A DNA stretch of 64,000 bases from Artocarpus heterophyllus (taxonomy: Eukaryota > Streptophyta > Magnoliopsida > Rosales > Moraceae): NCBI GenBank assembly GCA_025403435.1, contig CM046345.1, positions 10,978,235 through 11,042,234 on the forward strand. Direction: 5' to 3'. The notes below the pieces were generated by a model, which was given only the letters and a program-made list of their open reading frames with translations, searched no databases and was not told the DNA's origin. The position numbers and the translations under genes were made by a program. Positions 43,401 to 54,507 of this stretch are shown in pieces (positions within the stretch are counted from its first letter, which is position 1; every line of letters begins with the position of its first letter).

Positions 43401-46360
43401 GAACATACCATTTTTGTGGAGAACTTTAAGCTTACTTGACGCCTAAATGTGGTATGGATAAAAAACTGGACTTCACCTGACCTAATCTACTCCCTTTTGA
43501 GTTCGTCATAACGTTGAGTGATCAAAGCATCCACATGTCTGCATGAATTAAGCAAACACATCTAAAGGTGAAGAGCGACTCAAATTGTTGGACATGTTTC
43601 CCTTTATTTGTTCGTGCGTGAGTGTTTTGGCATTCTCTCTTCCATGATGCTTCTCGGTAAACTTTTCGGTTGATTGTTTTTCTAATAGTTTCTTTTTGTT
43701 CACTATATATTACTGACACTATGGAAACTAGGTGAGCATTGTTATGGACCAGATGATGAGGCTGCTTCATTTCTGTGGATTACCGGTCGAAGATGTTGAC
43801 TTCCTCAATTCTGATGGGAAGACAATGAACAAGCTGCTCTTAGAGGTTAATTTCTTACATACATAGAAATGCAATATTGAATATTGGCCAAACTTTTAGC
43901 TATTAGCCACAATTTTTTGAACTTCAGATTAGCTTGCATGCTTGCACATGTAAGTCCTTAACAAGTGTGCATAAAAGGTTGAATTTTATTTGTATTATGT
44001 AACAGGCAAATCCTCGAATGACACTCTTTACTGGTAGCTCGAGAGTAGCAGATAAACTAGCTGTTGATCTAAAGGGCCGCATTAAGTTGGAAGATGCGGG
44101 ATTTGACTGGAAAATTTTGGGGCCTGATGTTCACGAGGTTTCTTACTACAAATTTACTACTGCAAAAGGTTTCGGTTCTGCATTATGAATGAATCTATGC
44201 ATTTATTTATCTCCGTTGGTTTCTATCCGGCAGGAGGATTACGTTGCATGGGTCTGTGATCAAGATGCATATGCATGCAGTGGTCAGAAGTGCTCTGCGC
44301 AATCAATTCTGTTTATGCATGAGGTTAGTTTGAGGCTTCTGTATATTGTTAGTTTTGGTGGTTTTTTGAATCTTTATTTTTTAATTTTTATTTTTTTGGT
44401 GTTTATGCACCCCATGTGCCTCATCAACCCAAAATTGTTCCCCCCAAAAATCGAACTTGGGAGGCCTAACCCCACCCCACCCACCCACCCCTCCCAACCA
44501 CTGGGCGAGCCCCCAGTGGTGTTTTTTGAATCTTAATGTTAACTTAGAAGATAATCTTCAAATTTTCTTACTTTTGATCACATTTCTGTCCATCTAAGGT
44601 TTTGTAGTAAAACATAGAAATGAGGCTTTTCGAGTTTGCTTAGCAGTCTCTTTTTTCTTTCGTCTTTTCTCTAATATGCAGAACTGGAAGCAAAGTAAAC
44701 TGATATCAAAACTGCGAGAACTTGCTGCAAGAAGGAAATTGGAAGATTTAACCATTGGTCCTGTCCTTACGGTATGTATGCTTTACTTATTCTGTTATTT
44801 TAACACGTCTTCGCTTCCAGCAACGTGACTTCTATCAGATTGGATGAATCTTTACCCCGGCCGTCCGATAAGGTTTAAGTGGATCAAGATGTTATCCATG
44901 TTTATCGGGCTCTAATTCAATGGTTTCATCTGCACAGAAGCAAATTGTGGATTAAAATTAGAGAAAGTTCAATTGATTATTCATTTGTATCTTTATTGTA
45001 GCTTGTAAAATCACAGTATGTTATTGTATTGCATATCCCATTTGTATCAAGTGCTATATTGTCAATCCATATATTGTCCAAGTGTTTATCTGGTTAAGAA
45101 TTTAATCATCATAAAAATTTATGTCATTGAAAGTAAGGTTCACGGTTTCAAAAGTGAGATTCAAAGTAAGAGTCATGGAAATTTATATCATATTATTCTT
45201 TTAATAAAGTCTCTTGTTTCAAAATAGTAAGATTCATGGAATTTTTGTGTTACTTGGCAAATAGTTGTCATTTTTCCAATTTCTCTTTTTTACTCCTTTT
45301 TTTTTTTTTTTTTGTCTTCCTAGCCAATGACTAGTAATGTTAGTGTGAGAGTCAACCAAAGACATCACATTGACTTTGCTTCTCTTGCTGTGGCCGCAGT
45401 TTACAACTGGTGCAATGCTTGAGCACCTTAATAAACTGCTTCTGATACCAGGTTCCGAGCTACTCTTTGGCGGTGAACCTTTGGAGAATCATTCTATTCC
45501 GATTATATATGGTGCCCTTAAACCGACAGCTGTGTATGTTCCTCTCGAAGAACTCGTGAAGGATGAAAATTATGAACTTGTAACTACAGAAATCTTTGGA
45601 CCATTCCAGGTAAAAAAGAAAAGAAAGCATGTTTGAAGTCCTAAAACAATATGATAAACATGTGTATGTGAGGCAGATTGTGATCATCTGACATTGATGG
45701 CATTTGCTTGTAGATTATTACCGATTATAAGAACGATCAACTTCCGCTGGTATTGGATGCTCTGGAGAAGATGCATGCGCATTTGACGGCTGCTGTCGTT
45801 TCGAACGATATTCATTTTCTGCAGGCAAGAGTCTCCTCTCTTTCTGAGCCTTATAATAATACTCATAATTCAAACTGACGCCTGTTTGTCTGTAGCATAT
45901 TAGCTAGAGTTTTGGGGTTGCTTCATGGACTCAAAACGAAACTTTTGTTTTCATGATAAGTGAAAGGAGTTTTGAATAATTTCACTACCTTTAAGGGTGG
46001 ATTTTTAATGTCAAACGCGAAATTTGCAGGAAGTTCTTGGCAAATCAGTGAATGGGACTACATATGCTGGACTAAGAGCTAGAACAACTGGAGCTCCTCA
46101 GAATCACTGGTGAGCTTAATGTGTTTCTTCTTCTTCTTCTTCTTCTCTCTCATTATTATTATTATTATCCGTTGGGAGCTTGTTCAAATGCTTAACATGA
46201 TGAAATGATGGTTTATGACAGGTTTGGACCAGCAGGCGACCCGAGGGGTGCAGGGATTGGGACCCCAGAAGCAATAAAGCTTGTGTGGTCATGTCACAGA
46301 GAAATCATCTGTGATTTTGGTCCCCTGCCTAAGCACTGGGAAATTCCTCCTTCTACTTAA
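40408..46360 (+). CDS. P5CDH: Delta-1-pyrroline-5-carboxylate dehydrogenase, mitochondrial (ALDH12), 16 exons
   Basis: Oxidises P5C/glutamate semialdehyde to glutamate with NAD+ in mitochondria, the second step of proline breakdown. Exons: 40408-40493, 41121-41200, 41645-41748, 42015-42082, 42228-42285, 42379-42492, 42851-42934, 43186-43290, 43732-43845, 44006-44137, 44234-44323, 44682-44771, 45400-45609, 45714-45824, 46030-46109, 46222-46360. All joins keep frame and give 554 residues, matching the usual plant length. The Arg-rich start MNRFLACRRIGARG suits a mitochondrial presequence. Landmarks are LARSFGVPGNHLGQQSHG, ITPFNFPLEIPVLQLMGALY, FTGSSRVA, the catalytic-cysteine motif SGQKCSAQS (C335), TEIFGPFQ and TTGAPQNHWFGPAGDPRG. 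The intron after exon 14 uses a GC donor (CAG|GCAAGA). Nothing suggests loss of function. Confidence 0.97.
44375..44520 (-). mobile_element. tRNA-derived SINE in P5CDH intron 11
   Basis: Flanked by a perfect 14-bp target duplication GTTTTTTGAATCTT (44,361-44,374 and 44,521-44,534). On the minus strand it begins CACTGGGGGCTCGCCCAGTGG, which overlaps an A-box-like sequence, then has a B-box-like AAGTTCGATTTTTGG and ends in an A-rich tail. The long target duplication and A-rich tail mark LINE-mediated insertion. Confidence 0.8.
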
Positions 46361-47980
46361 GGACTAAACTCGGATTAGCTTCAAAACCTCTGATGAGAAC
46401 GTGCATGTTAGTGCTCGTTTTCATATGAGCATCTGGCCCTGTTGCAGTTTTCTTTAGCTCTAGAATAAAATCAGGGGAATTTTGGTTTTTGTCCGATGAG
46501 TCTCTCTCTTGATCGTTTCATCATATTTATGATATTTGTTTCAGTAATTAGCAACCTTTGGTGTCAGAGCCTAAACATATGGTAGGAATTGTACTTTTTG
46601 TCTAACGGTAGGTACTCCTATTTTAACCATCAAATTAAATTTGCATCAGTTTGATTTATGACTAAAAGTAGTTTTGTCTCGTGCAAATTTTCTATGTAGA
46701 CACAAATCAAATCGTTGAAAAGTTAATTCAACATTGAAAACAACAATATCTTCCTGTTAGGATGAAGGTATCGTTATTGCCATAAATTTTTCTGAATAAG
46801 ATGGCCGTTGTTAGACTGATGGAAAAGCATGTTTTCTAAGAGTCTGTTTGGGAGGGCTTTTTAAAAGTTACTTTTAAATTCTTGAGTCTAAAAAATGCTT
46901 CTAGAAGTGTTTAGATGTTCTGTCATAAGTTTTTTTGTTCTCTAAAAGTGCTTCTTATCAAAGCTAAAAAATATGACTTTTTAAAAAAACACTTCTGAAA
47001 AACTTTAAAACTTATACTAGAGTGTTAATAACACATTAATATAACTTTTTGGTAACATTTAAAGAAAGTTGAAACCATTTTGGTTTGTAAAAGTTTTTTT
47101 AAAAATATAATTTTAAACATTTACTGAAAAGCTATAATTTTTGTTTTTCTTTTTCTATTAACTAAAAACATAAGCAAAAGCTATGTCAACAGGCCTAAAC
47201 ACGGTTCGTGTTTAAACTAATGACTCTTGATGCTAGATGATGATTAATCTACATGAGAATGGTTAATGGAATTTGAACGTGAAGAAATGTGAGAAGCCCT
47301 GTATTCTAGAAAGCTAATCAAAACTTGTCATTTGAAAAAAAAATTAAAAAAAAAAGTGTAAAGAGAGGAAGAAATGTTAGGCCCGTTTGGTATAAGTTTT
47401 TTGAAAGTTGTTTTTGACTTTTTAGATTCAAAAGCTACCAGAGCATGCGGATAATTTTATTTTTTTTAAAAAAAAAGAATTTTGGCTCTTCGTATAATCC
47501 TCAAAGCCAAAATATGGCTCGTGAGGGAAGCTATTTTAAGACTCTCAAATTTGTACAGCTGCTAGACCTTTGATAAGACTTTATGAACTTCACTCCAACA
47601 CTTTTATAGTTTACTAAAAAAATTAAAAAATATCATTTGTGCCGCAATACTTTCATGGTCCTAAACACTAACAGAGAAGTCCAACTTTTACATCTCATAT
47701 TCTAATTCCTAAAACGTGAGCAAAAACAATGTCAATTGTGCCCTGCTCAACTTACTCTGTAATCGGAGGCTGATAGGATCGCCTACTAGCTTTTCTGCGT
47801 ATTCAGATCATATTTGCTTCATCTTTCCTCCGACAGAGACCGACTATTACGGCATATTCTTTGTGTTTGCCGTGCACATTCAGGGCACCAAAGTTGCCAG
47901 CACATGGAAAGACAAATGGCTTGCTCTAAGTTGCACTCTCGGATAGCAAAAAACACAAAGTTTTTGCGTTCCACTTCTTC
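46361..47980. other. Convergent intergenic region, MITE debris
   Basis: Holds the 3' flanks of P5CDH (plus) and tRNase Z (minus). Phrases such as GTCTGTTTGGGAGGGCTTTTTAAAAG (46,845) and AGGCCCGTTTGGTATAAG (47,380) are typical ends of short plant MITEs with AGAAGTG-rich interiors, but I could not pair the ends cleanly. No gene seen. Confidence 0.45.
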
Positions 47981-50900
47981 TTAGAAACCTTCTGTAAGTG
48001 CAAAAACCCGTCCCGCTAAGGGAGCAGGCAATGAGGATACTGCTTGTTGAATTTCCTAATGAACCATTAACAAAAACGCTGAATGATGGAATTACAACAA
48101 ACAATTGTGGGAGAAGAGACTGTTAAAATAAAACGGACAGCCGTACCTTCACTGTATGACGAGCTGAAAAGTGAATCAGAAGTATGGCTTTGTTCTCAAA
48201 CTTTTCTGAGTGATTTATTATCTGGATAAATGGATATCCTCATTAGAAGCGAACTTAAAGAATAACTAAGGACTCCATGTGGATAGCACACAATGAGCAT
48301 CAAAATAAAGTAATACATTCAACAAAAAAACTGTCCAGAAGAATTCTGCAGCTGACCTCAGCCAGATGAATATGTCCATACTCTCTAGCATGCTCCACTG
48401 TAACTGAGTCGTCAAGGAAGGTGCTCTGCACAAAGAGGAGATAACGGATATGAGCTGAACGCCTGCATGAAGATGTGCCGCGTTTTGTGCATTGAAGTCA
48501 TACAAGACATGTCAATCAGATTAATAAATTGACCTCATACCCATGTGCACAGCACATGAGAGGGAAAAGTATATTTGATTGCAAAATCCTAAAGAGGCAC
48601 AATAATGCAAGTAATGCTCTCTCATCTCCCCCACATGATCTTGACAATACTACATCACTTCTTTATAAATTCAACTAAATAGAGATAAACTCATTTGTGT
48701 GGCTTAATAATATGTAGCAAGTAGCATAAGCCAAATATACAAGATATTAAACCATAAGCAAAAAGAATAAATAAATAAAAAGCAGCCCACCTCCATAACA
48801 AGAATCTTTGCCCTCAAAACATCGATGTTACTGTTATCAGTGATGAAGTCAGAAGTGGTATCTCCTGTGAAGGCGATTAGCGGTTCTGTCAAAGTGTATG
48901 TGATCTGCAAATAAGAAAAGCTAACCTAATTACACAAACTACAAACTGAGAGCAGGATCACAAAAAGGGCAATAAATTATGCAATGAAGGTTATGGAAAA
49001 ACAAAGGGGAACTACAAAACAAGATATTCATGCATTTCATGCATTCAACTGTCAAGACAGACCTCCACACCCGATGACTTCAAGCTTTTAATCTCATTTG
49101 CAGAAAGCCCAATATACTCCTTCTGAAGCTTCTGTTTCACAGAGAAAACTAAATAACCCTGCCATATATCATGGACAGACAGTCAATTCCATAAGAAACA
49201 AGTAATAAAACACAGTCTCAACAAAACTCGTTAAAATAGAACTAGTTTTTGGATACCTGGCTTGGAACGACATGGTATGTCCTGAAAGCCCTTACTTTAA
49301 GATCCCTTCTTACATGAAACTCTTCTCCTGCCAACATAAACTTCATTAGAAAAACGCGATCTACAAGGAGCCTGCATAAAAGAAAATTTTGTATTGATGG
49401 TCATTCATTGATTAGAGATTACCAACATCCAAGCCAATTAGATTATGTTTGAGCTCTGACTGATCCATTTTTCTATGCACCTCAAAGAGTTTTTCTACAT
49501 CTTCTTTTACACATTTTGGCACAAAAATTGTTGGGGGCTTCATGCTGTATAACCCACGAGTTGCAACATACATCGGTAGTCCTCCCTGCCATACAGTTTG
49601 AGTCATAAGTAATGTTAGCTATCTCCAAACCTTGCAAATCAAAAAAGAAAAGATAATTGTTTTTTTATTTCTTTTTCCCCAAAATTGGTAGGGGATAGTT
49701 CTAGCGTGTTTACTTCAAAACTTGTCAATAATTGTGTGATTTAAATTCATGACAAAATGCTAAACAACATGACATGACTTGTATAATAAACACACACCAC
49801 TCTAAGCTCCATGACCTGGAACTAAAATACTTAATAAATTCTTCTATGTTTCAAATATACCCTTCAATTATTACAGATTCTGCTACCACTCAAGCCCTAG
49901 CGTTGGACAACGTTAAACTTCACAAATATGAATTTGAGAATAGTTCTTCAATTGCAATTGGGAAGTACCAAGTCCAAAGGCACAATATTACATCTGCAAA
50001 AATACTTTTAGCAAATAAAGGCATGAATCACCACCTAGATAATACAATTCACCTGTAATTATTAGTCACAAACTTTGACCAAACAAAAAAAGATAATTTG
50101 CACCGATGCACTGTGAAATTTCTTGCCATTTGTAAGTTGGACCCCAAACATATAATTTTAACATCTAGAACTCTAACCTTGACAATGCCTAACAATGCAG
50201 TCAAATCAGCAACAAACCGCAATTGACAGACCAAATTAGGGTCTCAAATAGAAAATTTCAATAGTTCCAGGTCCAACTTGCCTATTAACGAAAAGTTTTG
50301 ATGCATTTGTGCAAGAAAAGCCGGAGAGTATTTCAATCCCTCAATAATTAATTGACACCCCTTACCTATTGGGTAGACAATAGTTGCAACAAATTTTCAT
50401 ATTAAAAATACAATCTTTGGAAGTTAGGAAACTATGGATTTTATCATGTAGGTGCGCATGAGGATATTAAAAATCATACTTACAAAAAGCAAAGTAAAAA
50501 TTGAGGATCCAGATTGCCAAATACCGAAAAGATTCATCTTTTCTCAATCATGGAATCATGGAACCATTAAAACAATTGCAAACGAAGTGAAACCCAGAAA
50601 CATGATATGAACAATTGAAAAAAAAAATGGCAAAACGAGGCAAAAATTTACACTTACGATGTGGTCCATGTGGGCATGGGAGATGAAGAGGAAGTCCTGT
50701 GAAATAGCGCGTTGTGGGCATCGTCCAATGTCGAAGGCCAAGTTGAGGGTCGGCAAGATTATGCAAGTCTCGTGCCCGCCAATTGACAACCCCTCTATTG
50801 GGTACCCTTCTATGTTCAATCCCCTGCTTTTCTTCAAACTTTCTTCTCCCTCGGGATTCTCCTTCTCCTTTTCCAAACTTTTGAATCTGTTTCTGGACAT
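47981..50900 (-). CDS. TRZ: tRNase Z, short form (8 exons)
   Basis: Endonuclease that removes 3' trailers from tRNA precursors. Exons: 50658-50900, 49423-49585, 49257-49327, 49063-49158, 48791-48904, 48357-48425, 48147-48221, 47981-48055. The joins keep frame and give 301 residues, near the usual size of plant short tRNase Z proteins. The metallo-beta-lactamase signature SHAHMDHIGGLP spans exons 1 and 2 (H75, H77, D79, H80), followed by TYHVVPSQGYLVF, FTGDTTSDF (metal-bridging Asp), EYGHIHLAE and HFSARHT (late His motifs). The C-terminus is LAGRVFALTEGF. There is no obvious organelle presequence; the start is MSRNRFKSLEKEKENPEGEE, which favours the cytosolic TRZ1 type over the chloroplast TRZ2 type, though this is inference. 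Confidence 0.95.
50090..50325. mobile_element. Foldback MITE in tRNase Z intron 1
   Basis: GATAATTTGCACCGATGCAC...GTAAGTTGGACC at the left is mirrored by GGTCCAACTTGCC...TTGATGCATTTGTGCAAG at the right. A related arm lies at 11,745-11,830. Confidence 0.65.
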
Positions 50901-52584
50901 TAGTATGTGTTTAGTGGACTGAACTGAAACAATGGGGGAAAAACAAGACCAAAAAAAAAAAGGGTCGAAGAACAGAACAAATACGGAGCAGAAATAGAGC
51001 TACAAAACTATGGCTTGGCTTGTGTGATTTTGCAGCGTAAACTAAAGAATACTGGCGTGGTATATGGGTCATGATTGACGCGCTTATTGCTTGTGTTGTG
51101 TCAAAAACGACGCGTCGTTTATTGGTTTGGTAAAAAAAAAAAAAACTGGGTGTTTCATCACCTTGTCCTCTGATTGTTATTACTTTTTTTTTTGTTTTTT
51201 CAAGAATGCCATAAATTCTCAGAATCGTTTAATTTATGCCATAGGAAAAAAATATTTATAAAAAATATCATAGTCATGTCATATAATATATTTAGAACAC
51301 AAAATATAGGTCAGGATTGATGAGCTTATTATCTGTGTTGAGTCAAAAACGACACATCGTTTGTTGGTTTGATATAGAGGGAAAAAAGAAGGGTTTTTTA
51401 ATCACCTCGTCCTCTGATTTTTATTGTTATTACTTTTTTTTGGGTCTTTATAAGAATACCATAAATTTTAGGCTTAGATTGATTTATGTTATGAGGAAAA
51501 AATATTTGTAAAAAATGTCACAGCTATATCATACAATATATTTAGAATACAAAATATACTCTAAAGCTCTATAGTTTTTTTTTTATTAAAATACTTGTTG
51601 ATCAAAAAGGTATAATTATCTAACAAAGTAATTTTGTTTAAATAACATGGGAGTGAATGCAAGACTTTTTTAGGACATATCAAACTTTAATCTACTTGGG
51701 TTTTCTGTGTCATGTTCCCTAAATATCTCTTTTTAAAAAAAATTGGTAATATAATCATTTTCCATCCCATGAAGTTTTCATAGGCAATTTGGACAATTTT
51801 AAAAAACACCAACTATATAAACGAAGATACTTTTTAGGCGCAGTTTCGACAATTTGATGTTTCTAACAAAAATCAAATGAGACCAAATCACTCACAAGCG
51901 TTTGGACAGTTTGGTATGTGTGGTTTAGGTCTAAGATCAAAAAAGTTTTTATATTTCACAAAAATTATTAAAACTATTAATTCACAAAAATAAAAATAAC
52001 ATTCATAGTTTATAAATTACAATCTAATTCAAAAACAATAAATCTCTAAAAATTCATTATTCAAAGTTTCAATACAAACCAAATACTAAACTAACAAGTC
52101 ACAAGTACACAAGTCAAAGTCCACCAACAAAATTTTATTCATGTATAACGTTCACCAACCAGTAAAGATTTAATAAAAATTACAAACCAACAACTAAGTT
52201 AAAAAAAAAATCACAAGTGCGACTAAATAACATAAAACAACGCAATCAAAACTATACAGGTTTGTTAAAGTGCTATAACAAAACATGTAAATGAACCTAC
52301 ACATTAAAGAATCTGTTAAAGGTGCTATTTCTCAAGTATTGTCAGCATTATCTCTATCATATACCTAACCTTAAAAAGACTTGTTACCTAAAACATAGTT
52401 TCCTTTAATAACCACAATCCGAAAATTATTAAGTTCCATTTCACCTTATAAAATCTTCAAATATTGAATCGTACCAATAACAATCCCATTGGATAGTGCT
52501 CATAACCATTATCCAACTATTGAGTTTTTGTTTTGTTTTATTTTTTCCCCCTTTATCTAGCTGAAATAGATCATTTTTGGCAGA
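50901..52584. other. Intergenic, no gene seen
   Basis: Upstream of tRNase Z, AT-rich. The segment 51,090-51,300 (AAACGACGCGTCGTTTATTGG...ATTGTTATTACTTTTTTTT...ATATAATATATTTAGAACACAAAATAT) is repeated at 51,340-51,560 with moderate divergence, a local tandem duplication of about 235 bp. No coding sequence. Confidence 0.5.
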
Positions 52585-52589
52585 CAATA

Positions 52590-52904
52590 TGATGCAGAGC
52601 CTAGCAGTTTATTTCAGCTTTTTTTTAGTTTCAGTGTTGTTTATTTGGTAGTTGTTGTCGTTTGGCTTGGCATGTGTTTTAGCTATCTTATCTATTGTTT
52701 TTATATTTGTATGGGACTATTTTTCTTTAATTAGCCAATTGTAATGATGTGAGAGGTCAGATCTGGTTTTGATTCTAAATTCTCTCTCGAGCTTATCTTT
52801 GTAATTGTTTTTCAATAATCAAAGAAGAGGAGCAAGGTCCGTTAATAATTAACTACGTATCGTTCTTTGGCTGAATTCTTGTTCTTTCTAGATTAATTTT
52901 GTCA
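52590..52904 (+). repeat. 5' LTR of the gypsy element
   Basis: 315 bp, clearly similar to 60,117-60,445 (shared TTATCTATTGTTTTTATA, GTGAGAGGTCAGATCTGG and AGAAGAGGAGCAAGG), but with many differences and small indels, so the element is old. Confidence 0.92.
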
Positions 52905-54507
52905 TTTTCTTGGTATCAAAGCTCAGACTTTTTCTTGGGAATTTTGACAGTTGAGAGAGATGGAGGAGGTCGACATGTCAATGGCAAAAATTCTAGTATG
53001 CAGGTTCTAAGGGTAGAGGTGCATGATCTTGATGCCAAGCTTGATAGCCTCACTAACAAGGTCTGTGGAATTCCTTCTTGACGAGGTGTTCCCACCCCAT
53101 CTACGACGAGATCAGATCAGATCCAACACTGATAAGGATTTCATATCTTTGCTCACGACAATCAGAGTTATTGTTAGAACCGAGCTTATTTTCATTCCGA
53201 TTTTAGTGTCAAGAATAGAATTCCATTTTTAGATGGGCATTTAGGTATCAAAGATGTTAAAGTATGGTGACCTGAATTCAGTTTGGCCCGATCGAAAAAG
53301 CTCGCGGTGTGACAAATTGTGGTGAAAAACAAAAGTGGGATTTTTCATGAAATCTGTGGTGATAGCGGAGGCCCGATCCCGTAGCCCACCACTGATCTCG
53401 CTGGGGGTGTGGGAGCTCCGCTCCGCGGTACAGACCGTTGCTATTGGGCCGTTTAGTTTATGTTTTTTGCCCATAGGGTTTTGCCTATACCTATATATGA
53501 TGTATTACGTTAGGGCTTGATCATTAGCGAATTCTGAGCCTCCCTAGCGCCTCCATTGTAATCTTCACGAGTTTAGTGATTTTCTTCTCCTCTGCCGTGG
53601 TTTTTTCCTGTTTTGGGTTTCCACGTAAATTTTCTGCGTGTTTTTGTTCTTTGTTTCTATCGCATTAATTTTGCAACAAAATATTTCTTGGATTAGATTC
53701 AGTGTGTTGAGAATTTATTTTGTTACAAATCTTTTTAGGAGTTAAAGGTGTTTTCTTATGGCCTTTAAGTTCGAAGGGGAGCTTCTACATAGTGGGATCA
53801 ATTGCGAACCTCTTGTCGAAGGGAAGGAAAATTTGATATCAGGTCTTGGCCTTGTATGAAACAGTTGATGAGGCTTAATTCTTTCCCTTTGACTATCAAC
53901 GGACCCTCTATACTCAATACCAATCATGTCAGCAGCGAACCTGCTTGGTTACGAAGTATACAAAGGAGTCCTACTGCTTGAATGCTCATACTAACCTTCC
54001 TAAGACTGTAGAACAGTTGGTTGATCACTACGTCAGGGGTTTACGAGAGACCATTCATAATAAGATTGCATTCTAGGTCCTTCTTAACCTTACTATTGGT
54101 ATTAACTATGCTAGCAGAGCTAAAACTCAACTTTCCAGATCTTCAACTATCAGTTCCTATACATGTCAAGCTCCCTTTGATCCTAATGGTGATTCCCACA
54201 AAGGCTTTACTCCTGCCAACTCTAACTCAATTTTACTATCGAACGCCTATCAACTTTGGTTTCTCCCAAAAACAAAATTCTGGTTACCGAAGGTGCTTCT
54301 AATCTGTGTGCCAAACTAACTTTAAAAAGTGCTTTCGATGTAATTAACCCGAACGCCGATCTAACGAGTGTCCTTAATGCCGTTAAGCTCAATTTGCTAA
54401 AAGAGAAGAAGGGTGTGTGAATGAAAGTGATAAACATGAGTACTATGATTTTGATGACACCAAGATTGTAATTGACGATGAAGGCGAACAAGTTCTCTGT
54501 ATCATTC

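Noticed and set aside
53174..53700. Possible additional solo LTR or TRIM inside the gypsy element
   Set aside because: TGTTAGAACC and TGTTACA or GCAACA ends were considered, but no matching target duplication was found.
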